Part shown: positions 10,801 through 21,531 of the stretch, one piece after another
Position numbering within the stretch: the first letter of the stretch is position 1
Layout: the number at the start of each line of letters is the position of its first letter
DNA from: Yarrowia lipolytica
Taxonomy: Eukaryota; Ascomycota; Dipodascomycetes; Dipodascales
Direction: 5' to 3'
DNA length: 64,000 nt
NCBI RefSeq assembly: GCF_001761485.1
Contig: NC_090773.1
Coordinates: 558,001-622,000 of the forward strand
The notes under the pieces: generated by a model
Told to the model about the DNA's origin: nothing
The model's database searches: none
The model's input: only the letters and a program-made list of their open reading frames with translations
Position numbers and translations under genes: made by a program

Positions 10801-11276
10801 GTCACAGGCGATCTTGTAGAGTCAGTTTGGTTCTGCTGATTCGTAGACATCGTAGACAAGTCTGATTTGCCTGGAGGCTGCTTTTCATCCGGAACTTCAT
10901 CTTCAACTGACTGTTCCGAGCTCATTTCCTGCTGGGATTCTCGAATCATGGCCACAAAGCTCTGGGCAGAGGATCTCCTTTTCTGGATCACAGACTCCCG
11001 TCTAGCCTGTGCCTCTTGCAATCTAGAATTGCGGTTTTCCAGCACCTGGCGCCGTTTCTGCGCCTCGTTCTCCCGGACTTTGGAGTGTACCAGACGCACT
11101 CTCTCGCACTCTCGGGCCGCCTTCTGTCTCAAGGCTCTGTGTGTCTCCTCCTTTGCAGCTGTTGTCATTGTAGTAGACACTGCTGCTGGATCTTCTGGTC
11201 CTTTGTGGACCCCCACGGGAGTAAGGCGTCGTCTGATCTTTTCCGGCAGCTGGTTGGCCAGATTGTCGTTAGCCAT
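7863..11276 (-). CDS. large uncharacterised protein with N-terminal coiled coil
   Basis: An intronless 1,137-residue protein that I do not recognise. Residues about 45-105 are very rich in Arg, Glu, Gln and Lys with helical spacing and probably form a coiled coil. A low-complexity Ser/Thr/Asn/Gly linker follows (about 110-200). The rest, about 210-1137, looks like a long alpha-helical globular region with no signal peptide and no convincing membrane span, and it ends in a basic tail (RFKTVRPKERRVRPHFR). The overall plan, a basic coiled coil followed by a long helical region, recalls the fungal TCP11/SOK1 family, but I see no diagnostic motif, so this is only a guess. Start: first ATG after a clean stop, reading MANDNLANQ. 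Codon use matches the neighbouring genes, so it is surely expressed. Confidence 0.85.
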   Translation of the reverse strand: MANDNLANQLPEKIRRRLTPVGVHKGPEDPAAVSTTMTTAAKEETHRALRQKAARECERVRLVHSKVRENEAQKRRQVLENRNSRLQEAQARRESVIQKRRSSAQSFVAMIRESQQEMSSEQSVEDEVPDEKQPPGKSDLSTMSTNQQNQTDSTRSPVTTATTSSEGEPININNNDKSGGGAGSSSSDPSASTASERSSVSKHGHSYLASVIQIQKDIERLRELSPLVQYLILDSPIPSTAPSDPPDTNDFPDHVVKYIKSLHPLESQDRKAFTMLLLRELKGDGIRSIRSPATKLSTLLVHFGIPSTAASGHVMLMALTRMLKIAPSEFQQPWEDAVSLVSCFRRALASVTSETQVPTWFASIFVRHYEASSKYSDRMESRINRVMLNQLAEQVSLVPLLAQEVVQYGGREGVLREIGVDRFNKAFQRLTTCVCPRNVIHSPETMRQARRFASRALYVACRSAPHNLTHDTYTTHMRQLEMWVKDPSWDSISDDLSTNLSLQMKRSRRMSDEFAAAAFYSQFYELFRVFCIPSESSSAFGISAQEIQGIVFSSGDCEHMLKWVGQYVCATDAVLDNINEDEECFPRDLIKEQGMQAPFFTPHCRIDLEMLIMTRMKVDRVVESMHKYETEKLYFKGYSPMGDATLRFAYELGALFERFRLCKKTVTSVQWKYWYLVFLTRAICDIVPTRDNYHVKLFDYLMVELESQITNHMFADNHSDVENGSDYGGSRDSFCSRVILDKLLNCVEQFGSLHRATEIKTVTGKFRRLQLVTGGSTSSAPTGPDSDQWFDECVSVNLHVDLYLLVSQMLYDMRIGENLNAAIRGSYSSILQEEMDTFGKQCRAGYDGLKNTSEFLKTAFDHAITKLHPGDVRNESSCSFHDPLLIGFCNLVFGSPQLDLPYGYGLPESMFSIYRFIVACQIETRALIICGSILLHAQNTVHVSGYRMKPSQADVMVLRTGRMPKSSTLKTPTLFEAVLELVFDHPHFGEEEAESVAHTIAQHVEMPTLGEDGRMRVYSQLVDRIKASTARVVHQNGSDSVGKVLTKRVEGHFLYSHARLKNMDPPASVETIAGFDSAVEHLTERMGTVWKTHYESHAHGYLDMVHHLRPDLKPAVITRLRFKTVRPKERRVRPHFR

Positions 11277-11968
11277 TAGTGGGTTGAGCTACCTCAAGGT
11301 GTAGTAATGTAAAAACGGTGTGGTTGTTGTAGGTGTGTGGGGTGTGCAGGTTGGTTGTGCGAGAGAAAGAGACAACTGACGCCGTCCACACGAAAGTCAA
11401 GAGACGCCTCCAAGCTAGTTTTAGCAACCGTTTCAGTTGTCGCGAAAATGAATGTAGCAAACCTGGCTGGACTCTGGACTGCCCGTTAGGAGGCTTGGAC
11501 CCGCAAAAAGTCAAATTGCGCATATGAGTTTAGATAACGCAAGGTGTATGGAGCAGTCACGTGGGGAATACTGCACTAAGGCAGGTCGTGCTGTAGCGCG
11601 GTCCTACTGGAAATTGCTCCAGCAACATGACACGGCGAATGTAACTGTGGCTGGTGGTGGCATAGGTCGGAGTTGGCTAAGCAAGCAACCATAGGAGTCG
11701 AGAGACCAACTACTGACACAAAGAAACACCTATGACGCCATTAGCTCATTAGCCAGCCCAGTTGGGAAATAGAATTCGCTTCCAGATCGGGGCAGCAAAA
11801 AAGGAGCGGGAAGGTGTAGGGTGAAGCTAAAGACCTAGATTTGCATTTATTAAATAACTTGAAGACGGATATCGCTTTTTATGGGCAATTCAACCTAAAA
11901 TAGTCGCTCATAACCTGTTCCAGATTTTTGATTGTACTATCTATTTTTCCACAAAATTTTAATTCAGC
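11277..11968. other. intergenic between the 1,137-aa gene and tRNA-Val
   Basis: Contains the promoter of the minus-strand gene. No other frame is convincing. Confidence 0.5.
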
Positions 11969-12042
11969 GGTTTCTTGGTCTAGTTGGTCATGGCATCTGC
12001 TTAACACGCAGAACGTCGGCAGTTCGATCCTGCCAGAAATCA
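11969..12042 (+). tRNA. tRNA-Val (anticodon AAC)
   Basis: A 74-nt cloverleaf. The acceptor stem GGTTTCT pairs with AGAAATC (one G-T pair), with discriminator base A. The anticodon loop TTAACAC lies between TCTGC and GCAGA, giving AAC. The T arm is GGCAG-TTCGATC-CTGCC. No intron. T runs just downstream fit a Pol III terminator. Confidence 0.95.
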
Positions 12043-12543
12043 TTTTTGCTTTTACCAGTTGAGGGCAACTTTTTGCTGGGTCATCTTTGGGTGCTTAGTC
12101 AATGAATTATGATCAAGAGAGTATGAATGTATAGTATGAATGTACATATTGGTGGGCATTCTAATTGATATTACTGCTGCTGTTTTAACTCCCTTCTTCA
12201 CTACGAGTCCAATTACAACCTCACATTTTATATCATCTCCGGTAAACTGAGCACTTCGTTGTATAGACTACACTTGCATTTACTGTAGTTCAGTTTGGGT
12301 TTCGAGCCATGGTCTGAGAGTGTTATAGACAGAGAACCAAGTATACAGCTGTAATTATTAGTGAAAATCCCTGTGTAAGCCGTTGATCTGATCTCTCAGC
12401 GACTGTGGTTACTTCCTGTTTGACACTCTCTCTGTGATTTTAAGGAATATCAATTTTTCACATATCGGACCTCCTTCACCGCTGCCCTCCAATCATGTCA
12501 TTTTGTCACCAGCAACAAAAGTTAGTTTGAAACCATCTTCAAC

Positions 12544-14165
12544 ATGAGTGAGGTGAGTGGCATCAAAACGGCTCATGGAACGCCAATTGCTCGGGAGAGA
12601 TGCTAAAACCGGGCAAACCGACCTTTCCGCACACGCCCATTGTCCTCAGCCCCGAAATCCACCTGTAACCAAGACTAACCCAGCTTACTATTCTGCCCAA
12701 CAGCAGCAAGCTTGATGAAGCTGTGAGTATGATGTGATTGAGAAGATACAAGAAGAGGAGAAGAGATTGGAGGAGAAGCTACAGGCACTCTGTGCTATCC
12801 AATTCATGGCTAACCCAGATCGTTCTCAACGGAACTCGACCTGTCGAGGTGGAGGCCGTGGAGGTGACTGGCATCTCGCTGCGAGACCCCTTCCTCAAGC
12901 GACAGCTGCGAGCTCTTCTGCAGCCCGGTCTGACTGTCAAGTCGCTATTTGACGGGGTGGAGGTTGTCTCTGAAAAGCTGGCGGCCGTGCCTGTGCTGTC
13001 CGACGTCAACATCTCGCTTGATTCCAAGCCCAGCGAGAAGCTCGCCAAGCTGGGCGGCATTTCCGTCAAGGCCACCATCTCGGCCATTCAAAAGGACGCC
13101 TGCAACCTGACTCTGGCCTCCCAGCTTCGAGACGATGATGCCAACGCCATTATCCAGGTTACCCATCCCAACTTCTGGAACGGCAGCGAAACCGTGTTTG
13201 CACGAGCCACCTTTGGCACTCTGACCACCCGGTCCTACTCTGGTTCTGTCACCATCCCTATTGGTCTGCCCGGCTCCCCTCTTTGGACCGTTGCGGGCTA
13301 CCTGTCGCGAGCCAACGTGCCCTCTGCCTCTCACCAGCAGATTCTCAAGGGCGTCAAGTGCGCTCTGACCAAAACCACTGGTACCAACACCGTGCTGCAG
13401 GCCGGCGTGGAGCAGTCGTTCCGAACCGTTACTGAGGTCGGCGAAGCTGCCAGCGACGCCGTTCGAGCCGCTGCCGGAGACTCCGCCAAGACCTCGGCCT
13501 TCTTTGCTGCGGCCAACGACACTCGAGACGACCCCTTTTTCCCCACCTCTGGTCGTCTGCTGTCCGTGCTGGCTGAGAACGCCTTCAAGCCCAACGACAG
13601 CGCCCGAGGCCTCGTCCACTCCGATGTGGCCTTCCAGCGAATCGTTGCCCGAGCCGAGGGCTCTGTGGCCACCCCCGATAAGGACGTGGTCTTCAACTAC
13701 GGTTTGTCTGCCGGCTCTACCCGAGGAGCCGTGCCTCTTCTGGACCGATTCTACATGGGAGGTGTCCCCGGACTCTCCGACGACCTCCACACCCTCAACA
13801 CCGTGTCTCTACCCGGCTTTTCGCGTCACGGACTGGGTCCCAAGGATGGCCGAGACTCTGTGGGAGGCCAGTCGTTCGCCAAGGCCGGTGTTTCGGTCTT
13901 CACAGCCGTTCCCCGTCTGATCTCCACTTCCCCCCTTAAATTGCACTTTTTCGCTAATGCCGGCCATCTCAGCAACGAGCAGCATCTGCTCAAGACCCTG
14001 CAGCAGGCCCCCGACAACTTTTCGGCCTCTGCTGGTGTGGGATTCGTCTACCGAAGCCCCCAGGCCCAGTTCGACCTCACCTGGGCCATCCCCGTGCAGC
14101 AGCGGACTGGAGACGTCGTTCGGCCTGGAGGATCCATCGGACTCTCTCTGATGTGGTCAAAGTAA
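12544..14165 (+). CDS. SAM50: Sam50/Tob55, mitochondrial outer-membrane beta-barrel assembly protein, three exons
   Basis: Exons 12544-12552 (9 nt: MSE), 12684-12722 (39 nt) and 12819-14165 join in phase 0 to give 464 residues, close to the 484 of budding yeast. Both introns open with GTGAGT and close with CTAACCCAG. The protein is an Omp85-family barrel in the mitochondrial outer membrane and inserts barrel proteins such as porin and Tom40. Residues about 30-110 form the single POTRA-like N-terminal part (VEAVEVTGISLRDPFLKRQL). The rest is the 16-strand barrel, with GVPGLSDDLHTLNT, the long loop before it, and a C-terminal beta-signal-like end (GSIGLSLMWSK). The open frame extends upstream of 12819 through the second intron with an ATG at 12738, but that extension is intronic. 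No signal peptide, as expected. Confidence 0.9.
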
Positions 14166-14953
14166 GTACAGCATGTAGCATGTAGCTAGTATAGATTGGA
14201 TATTGAATAGCGCGAATGTAGCGAGCGGAGAGAGCGCATATGCCCGGAGAATTATCTGAGAGTCTCATCAACTGCTACTTCTCTGCTTTAGTACAAGAAC
14301 ATCATACGAGCAATGTACACGTATCTGATTTACAACTGGGAATCGCAGTATATAGACGACTTCGAACAATTTGGAAGAGTTAAACGCACGCATTAATATA
14401 TTGAGAAGTCCACTGTAGACTTCTTGGTGTGGAAAACGGGCTTCTAACATACTTCCAAGTGTACCAGACAGAGATAGGAGTTGCTATAGCGCTACAAGTA
14501 CAAGTAAGTTGATTCTGTAGTCTGAGAGCGTGTCAGTAAGTCGAATCACTGAGTTACGAGCAACCATGCAACTACCTACTTGTAATTGTTCTTGTACTCG
14601 TATGTATTGTATTGCATACATAGTACCTACTGTAGTTAGCATACAAGTACGGTAGGAGTACGAGTCCATACGAACAGTATACGTGTAATAATACCCTGAT
14701 TTGCTAGGGAACTGGTAGAGTACTTGTACTCGTATCTCTTGACACTGACGAGTGTCTTCGTACCAATACTTGTTGTATTAGGGCTCTATATGAGAGTGCA
14801 CCCCGCGTTACTGGTCTTCGAAAGAGAGTCTATAGGTCCTTCACTTGAAGTTTTACCACAGCTTACATTCATAAATTCGATTCTTCAACTACTTCCGACA
14901 CTCCGATATCACAGTTGTAAGTGTCATTAAATACATTAGTCTATAAATACCAA
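14166..14953. other. intergenic, no gene seen
   Basis: Rich in the words TACTTGTAC, CTACAAGTA and TACTCGTA (notably 14490-14725). No coding frame is convincing. Confidence 0.55.
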
Positions 14954-15639
14954 TTACTCCTGGACCTTGTCGAGGTTGCCGGAGAAGGAGCCGAAGAGAG
15001 ACTGGAGCTCGCCGAAGTTCTCATCACCCTTCTGGCCGTCAGCAAGAGGAGTGGCGGAGGGGACAACGAGGGGAACGTTGCCCTGGCCGGTGACATCAGC
15101 CTCAGAGGGAGAGTCGGGGATCTTGGGCAGCAGGGAGGAGAAGTTGGGAGGCAGCTGGTAACCGGCAGCCTTGGTGGACTCGGGCTCCTGCTTCATGGTG
15201 AGCAGAGAAGAAAAGTTGGGGGGCAGCTGGTATCCTCCGGCCTTGGTGGGCTCAGGGGCACCACCCTGGGTCAGCAGGGAGGAGAAGTTGGGGGGGAGCT
15301 GGTAGCCACCATTGTTGCCTCCCTGGGAAGGAGCAGGAGGCGGGGAGCAGGGGCGGGGAGCCTGGGTGGGCTGCTGCTGAGAAGGAGCAGGGGCCGGGGG
15401 CCTGAGAAGGCCTGCTGGGGAGCAAGGGCCGGGAGCAGGGCCTGGGACTGCTGGGAGCCAGGGGGGGGGCTGCTGGGGCTGCTGGGGACAACGGCGGTCT
15501 GGTACTGGGCGGGCACGGACAGAGAGGTGACGCCGGAGAAGTACTGGGGGTACTGGGACTTGAGGGCGTCGAGTCCTCCGTCGTCCTGGGCGACGGCGAC
15601 GGCGGCAAAGGCAGCAATGGCAAGGGCGGTGAACTTCAT
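14954..15639 (-). pseudogene. secreted protein gene with GYQLPPNFSSLL repeats, frameshifted as given
   Basis: The frame opens at 15639 with a clear signal peptide (MKFTALAIAAFAAVAVAQ) and a mature start rich in Tyr and Gln. It then runs into a Pro/Gln/Ser tract. A second frame, shifted by one base, carries three copies of GYQLPPNFSSLL (near 15300, 15225 and 15155), an acidic tail and a stop at 14954. The switch lies between about 15270 and 15500, in a GC-rich tract that includes a run of nine C. No GTGAGT or CTAAC is present to explain it as an intron. Either the gene is broken or the assembly has lost or gained a base in the homopolymer. A TATTTAAATA box lies about 75 bases before the ATG at 15713-15722. 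Likely a wall or secreted protein; family not recognised. Confidence 0.7.
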
Positions 15640-18042
15640 TTTGGTTTTAGAGCGAGTGACTTGGTGAGGTTAGACAGGAGTTTAAGCTGGCCGGCGCCAG
15701 CGGACTCGAAAGTATTTAAATACGGCCGGCTCAGGGTCCTGTCGCTTCCTTAGGGTGGCACGCTTTCCACACGTAGTGTTGAGATCGTCTGTCGATCTTT
15801 CTAGGGGTCGATCGAAAAATGCAGATCTCTGGTTGGGGTACTGAATGGTGTCATGATTGTTTTGAGGTATTAAGGGATAACAAGATGGAAATTTCTGGGT
15901 ATCACTTAGATCCAACGAGAAGTTAGGATGTAGTTGTTCATGTGTACTGGTTTTCCCCTCCTTCTGCTACTCTGAAACGGTATGGTCGTGGACAGTATTG
16001 GAGCAATGCAGATTTTAGCATAACGAGCGCTGCTTTCACGCTGCCTCTTTTGTTGAACGACGCTTAAAATACACTCAATTGGCCTCCAAAATACCCTTTC
16101 GAGTGTCGTCAATCTGTCCATCCGATTTGCGGGGGCTGGCGTATAGAAACCGTACAATGCAATGTGAAGAGCAAGTGTTGCAACGCCCTGCTACTTACGG
16201 TACAGTACTTGTACCTGTGACGTGCATCATTTAGTTTTCGGACAATATCCCGCACGTTCTCTCTTCCCGTCAAATCCTCCTCCAACCCCATGTCGTCTCG
16301 CAGAACTCGAACCCTGCAACGATCGACGTCTCAATGGGGAAAGGGGCTTTTTGTGAATTCATGTTTAGGCGAGGCTTGTGTGGATGAGGCGCTGTGTTTG
16401 GAGACGACGCTGTTAGTTAATAGGCAGGCAACATTTCTCGCTTTGTTATTGTCTTCGTGGTGTACGTGCAAGTAAATTGCACTCGTAGTCATGAATTTGA
16501 GAGACCTGTAGACGTTTCACGGCAAGTACGCTCGTTCTACGCGTTTTGTAAACTTAGCTCGACAGGAGAATCAGAGTGGGGTATAAATACAGGGGGGTGG
16601 TGCCGTCGGAGAGGCTGGGTCGTTGTCTACCGACTCGAAGTGGCTCTGTAAGCATGTAAAAACATGCCCTTTTCTCCCCGTTCGAGGCTCTCTATGATCA
16701 CCGTCTCCATAGTTCCTACCCACCCTGTAGTAGAAATATCTATGGAACACATTCTAGCGAGCTTGGCACTGCAGGTACTCGTGTTAGGTTTGGCAAACGG
16801 CAAGACAGACCAGGGCTGCCAGCTGAGGTGTTTTCCAGAGGCTGGAAATAGAATAGCAACGATTTGTTGCGTCCACAAGAGTTTCAGAACCGGCTTTCCT
16901 GGCTGTATTCGTCGTCATCATCGTCAATGTTACGCTACGGAGAGCTGGTGTAGATCTCGTCAAATCGGCAATGGAGCTGTATACATCATTTATGGCGAGT
17001 AAAGCTAAGACCAGTAACGCGATTGCAAGTATTTGTGCTCGTTCAGAGAGCAAGTGCTGAAAACAGAGCGAGTTCTTCCGCAGGCTGTCTCACATGCTCT
17101 AGACATGTGTGGCACCACAACAGTGCGGTTATTTTTCACACCTAACACACTCGTCAATGGTATGTGGTTCTTGTCTCAGAGACACGCAAAAACTCTAACC
17201 GAGCAGGGTTAAGTTCGTGCCACTATTTAGGCGTTGGGACAATGTGAAAATATAACTTTCTGGTAAGCCTGGCTGTTGGAGCACTCTATTGGGAGGCGTA
17301 TAGGAAGATGCTGGTCATGGCAAGATGATGTTGTTTGAGACAGGTTTGTTTGAGGTTGGTGTCGATAACAGAACAAAAAAATAACATGGAAAATACACAT
17401 TCAGACGTGAGCATATCACATTACTGTCCTCTTGCCTCCATACAGATACTTGAACTTGTACACTGCACATTTCTTTTTTGCACCGCTTCCCGCTTTGACG
17501 TGCAAACAACTATATTGTTGGCGCATGTTGCAATCCCTGCATACGAAACAAAACTTAAAATACCAGAGATGAGATGACATGCTGAGTACCCAGTACATGT
17601 AGCCAACAGTCAAACACATGGGGGTAGAGAGAAGCAATCGAGTGTTATGGTACCAGGTCCACATGGTGACCAAAATTCACTCTGTCTGATTGATTATTAG
17701 CAGACTGGAGGAATGAGGAGTTGTACAAGGAAGGGTGACTGAGGAGCGTTATTACTTGTAGTCGTTCAGGGGCGTGTAAGCTCAGTACGAGTACAGTATA
17801 TACAAGTACTACTCATAGCTAGACCACGGTGTTGAAGTCCTTTTATTGTACAGGTAAACCAAAGACAGACCCGACCAAGGCTGTAGCTACAGGGCCCGTG
17901 TCTCCCTACAAGGGTACTTGTACCTAGGTCCACTACTGACCCTACTAGTGGAGAGCTCTGGAGTTAGAATTCGGACTGTAGAGACGATCTATACGAATAT
18001 ATATTATTGTGAATTAAATTAGATAACTACTGAAGTATTGGA
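15640..18042. other. intergenic with weak opposed frames near 16.6-17.05 kb
   Basis: No recognisable gene. A TATAAATA at about 16579 precedes a 112-codon plus-strand frame (16664-17002) with seven Cys codons and a hydrophobic stretch. A minus-strand frame over the same DNA encodes a hydrophobic segment but has no ATG. Neither is supported as a gene. The rest is AT-rich spacer with TACTTGTA words. Confidence 0.4.
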
Positions 18043-18913
18043 TTAAATAAGAGCAAGAAGGGCGGCACCTGCAAGGAGTCCGCTGGCAGCAATACCCTTG
18101 GCGGCCGAGTTGGCTTTAGCGGGGATGACAACAGCAGCAGAAGCAGAACCAGCGGCAGGGGAAGAAGAAGCAGGAGCATTGGCAGAGGCCGAGCGAGGGG
18201 CAGAGGCCGAACGAGCAGCAGAAACGGAGGCAGAGGCAGGAGCAGAGGCAGGGGCAGAAGAACCAGCCTTTGACACAGCCTTCGACTCCACAGAAGCGGC
18301 AACGGAAGAACCAGCCACTTCAGTCTTAACGGCAGAAGCAGCTACAGATTTATCTGCAGGAGCTTCAGCAGAAGTTTCAGCAGAAGAGGCCTTGGCGGTC
18401 TCTGAAGCAGACTGGCGGCTAGAGTAGTGGCAGAGGCTGAGGAGTCAATGGCAGAGGCTCCCTCCGGCAGCAGCTGCAGCCGTAGCAGAGCCAGCAGGCA
18501 GCTCCAGTGGCAGCTCCAGACGCAGAAGGGGAGCCAGTGATAGCGTCATGGACGTCTGACCGAATACTCTCATGGAGATCCACCCCGTCAGTGAAGATGG
18601 AACGATGGAAAGAGGACTCTGCGGCATAAATAGACGAGGCAAACGCCCGAGCCTCTTCAGGGTCCGAGGGAACCTGCCCAGCAAAGCCCATGGCAAGACT
18701 TTCGGCTCCACCATGAACTGAATGAGCAAAGTTAATGGCATCAGAGGCAGCCTGCTGGGCAGCAGACTGTTCAGCTGCATCCCAAGTTCGAGTGATGTGA
18801 GGTCGCTGATGGGGATCTCGATCAGGTCGGGTCTGGGTGTCCTGCTGATCCTGCTGGTCCTGAGGAGCAGCCAGAACGGCAGCGGCAAGGAAGTAAAGGG
18901 CAATGGGGTTCAT
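18043..18913 (-). pseudogene. GPI-type cell-wall protein gene, frameshifted as given
   Basis: The frame from 18913 begins with a signal peptide (MNPIALYFLAAAVLAAPQ), then a Gln/Asp-rich stretch and a helical region around WDAAEQSAAQQAASDAINFAH. It loses sense after about 18480 and stops at 18419. A different frame, open from 18444 to 18043, encodes a Ser/Ala-rich stalk ending in a hydrophobic tail (GIAASGLLAGAALLALI), the usual signal for a GPI anchor. At least one frame change is needed between 18419 and 18445; composition hints at others nearby. No intron signals are present. A TATAAAAG box (18984-18991, minus strand) lies about 73 bases before the ATG. Probably one wall-protein gene that is either truly broken or misassembled in low-complexity DNA. 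Family unknown. Confidence 0.7.
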
Positions 18914-20310
18914 TGTAAATGTAGAGTTCTTCTTTTGAGGTTTGAGGTGTTTTTAATGACCTCTAGATCAGGAAACATGGCCTCTTTTATAATCTCATCT
19001 TCTCTTTCGGAACCCACTTGATGGCCGGAATTATAATGTATCTCTCTCCAGCTTAGTGCCGTTAGTGACATCATGAGTGGGGAAAGAAAGACAGGGCGAG
19101 AACTGTATTTTTAGAGCGATGTCGTCATTAATAGTAAAAATATGACGATGTAAATGTCGAAAGATTTTTAATCACATCCATAAAGATCATCTTTATCTCC
19201 TAATGATCTCCCTCATGAGGTGGATTTGTGGAGATGGCCAGACTTTAACCCTGTGTTTGAACGGTGATAGTGTACTCACAATACTATAAGGCCATGGGAG
19301 GAATATGGACACACACGGGTCCCCTTTCTTGTAGACTAATAAATGATTAATCGGCCTTTCTCAGCCCGAGTTAACCGACATAGCCGCAGCTCACTGGACT
19401 TAGCTATTCTTGGTTCGGAAGTGCCAGTTGAATTCGGAACAGGAAAAAGAAGTACCCGAGAGAGAGAGGTTCTACAAGTAGATAACAAACGAATTTATAG
19501 GAGGGTATTGAACACTGAGGTGTTATCAGACCTCAGTTAGTGATACACAACCACGGTGTTTGTTGATCGTTTTTTGGTGGCCTAGGGACACAGAATAACT
19601 GTGCCGCAACCTCTGTCACAGGTACATTAGCTGGAGCATTTCGCATTGTCCATTGATGTGCTATACTGTGCCTTGTTCATTAACCCCAAGCGGTTATTGT
19701 CTGCACAGATAGTGTCTTGTTACTCGCACTACTTGTACCAGATGATATATAAATACATTACCGTGAATGTGAAACATAAACGAAGGAAACCAAAGAACAG
19801 AGAGAGCTAGAACATTACAGGGAGAGATAGCGCGCTGTTCATACATAGGTGGCTGGATACTTCATAATTCTGGTTCTGCGAAATACCTCAATGGACTAAG
19901 TGTAGATACGGGTATGTACTGTACTATCAGTATTAGCACATCGACTGTGCATGTGAAGACTTCTCGAGAAGCACTAATGCTTCATCAGTATCGGAAATAC
20001 AAAACCCCCGACTATCTCATGTATCCGACATTAGATCTTAGTCATTCTAGCGGTTAAAACTGCCTTGAGAGACAGGGTTTAGGTAAGTGTCTAGCGTGGG
20101 CTATGTCTATGAGATCTCGATGGAACTTAGATATTGACAATGAACGCTCAAAAGGGGAATCAAATGTTAAAGAAAACCATATTAAACAGCTCCAGTAACA
20201 CCAAGGAACTACTATTTACCCTTAAATGGCCATTTTAAAAGAAAATGGTGGCAAATTTTTACATAATTCGTATAGTAGAGTTCACATTTTCCTAAAATTC
20301 AACTTCCGTT
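18914..20310. other. intergenic, no gene seen
   Basis: Contains the promoter of the minus-strand wall-protein gene. A second TATA-like site, ATATATAAATA near 19745, has no convincing frame after it. Confidence 0.5.
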
Positions 20311-20399
20311 GAGGACGTGGCGTAATGGTAGCGCATTGGATTTCGGTTCTTATGAACGACGTCCTCCAAAGGCTGCGGGTTCGAGTCCTGTCGTCCTCT
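20311..20399 (+). tRNA. tRNA-Arg (anticodon TCG) with a short intron
   Basis: Acceptor stem GAGGACG pairs fully with CGTCCTC. The D arm is GCG-TAATGGTAG-CGC, the anticodon stem TTGGA/TCCAA, and the T arm is GCGGG-TTCGAGT-CCTGT. The gene is 89 nt. Removing about 17 nt after position 37 leaves a normal 72-nt tRNA with loop TTTCGG and anticodon TCG, which reads CGA, the favoured Arg codon in this window. Confidence 0.85.
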
Positions 20400-21531
20400 C
20401 TTCTTTTGCCCCGTGAGCATTTCTCACGCCTATTTTTTGTCCTTTTCGAGTACAGTATATGAAACTTTATACTATACCAGTACGAGAGTAATCTGGGTAG
20501 TAGTTTCGTACCGAGATAGCAGTTCCAAGCTACAAGTAGCACAGTCTCCCAGCCCAAATCGGACAGATTTCAGCCACACCCTTTTCAAACACTCAAACAC
20601 CTTTTATTCCCTCAGTAGCCACGTCCTGCCGTTTTTTTGTTCCTCAAACACTGGATGATATGCGCCCATAGCACAAAGTATGTATGTACAGTATGTACAG
20701 TATACTTCTGGGAAGTGCCGTTTTTGAACGTGCCAAGCGATGACGTCGACAACAGTAAGAAGTTTTAATTGTGCTTTTTCTTGCAGCGCATCCGGAAGTT
20801 TGCGGCGTCGCCGGGACTCTGCTGTGCAGACCTGCTTGTGCATGCTAAGGTTAAACAATTCTAGTTGGTTTAAACCTGTGCTAGTTAACAATGCTGAGAG
20901 TTTGGAACAAAGTGCACTCTAAGTCAGCAGAGTTTACTTGACGCGATAATAGGGCCGAAACCAAAACCGAACCACGGCAAAATACACCGAAAAAAGAACC
21001 GAAGGATGCAAGGGAGTGAGAATTAATCCCGGGAGCAATAATACAGCACGTTCGAATTCACATTTAAGCACCACTACTCATAGCGTTAAAGCTTTATCTA
21101 CTGTCTAGCTCAACAGACTGTCTCTCTTTGATCTCATAGACATGTGCGTATGTGCTTGAGCAGATTTACATGAATCGGAGCCACCCAGGAGCATAGTTGC
21201 TGTCGTAAATTCTCGGTTAAGCGCAAAATTATTATTATTATTATTATTTTAAATTAGCCATGTTTTTTTTATTTAAAAAAAAACCAACTCTATTGATTCT
21301 TTACAGCTATTCAACTACAGTACAAGTGTAGTAAGAAGGTTTTTTTAATTTTTTTTCTAATGGTTCATTACAGCTATATACTTACTTGTAGTAAGCAGGG
21401 TTATTGGCGTTCAATAAATCATACACTTCTGAATCTTTGCGATGTGCGCTGCGATTTTTTTTTTTTTTTAACGAGCGAATTTTTTTAACGGTCTACATTG
21501 GTTCAACACTTTGCAGAATAACCAATCAAAA
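20400..21531. other. AT-rich spacer between two tRNA genes
   Basis: Contains an (ATT)n run near 21228-21250, several T and A homopolymers (T run near 21456-21469) and no coding frame. AT-rich low-complexity DNA beside tRNA genes could be nucleosome-depleted, but nothing specific is visible. Confidence 0.5.

Noticed and set aside
16290-16330. B-box-like GGTTCGAGTTC on the minus strand
   Set aside because: The T loop would be eight bases and no acceptor stem pairs.
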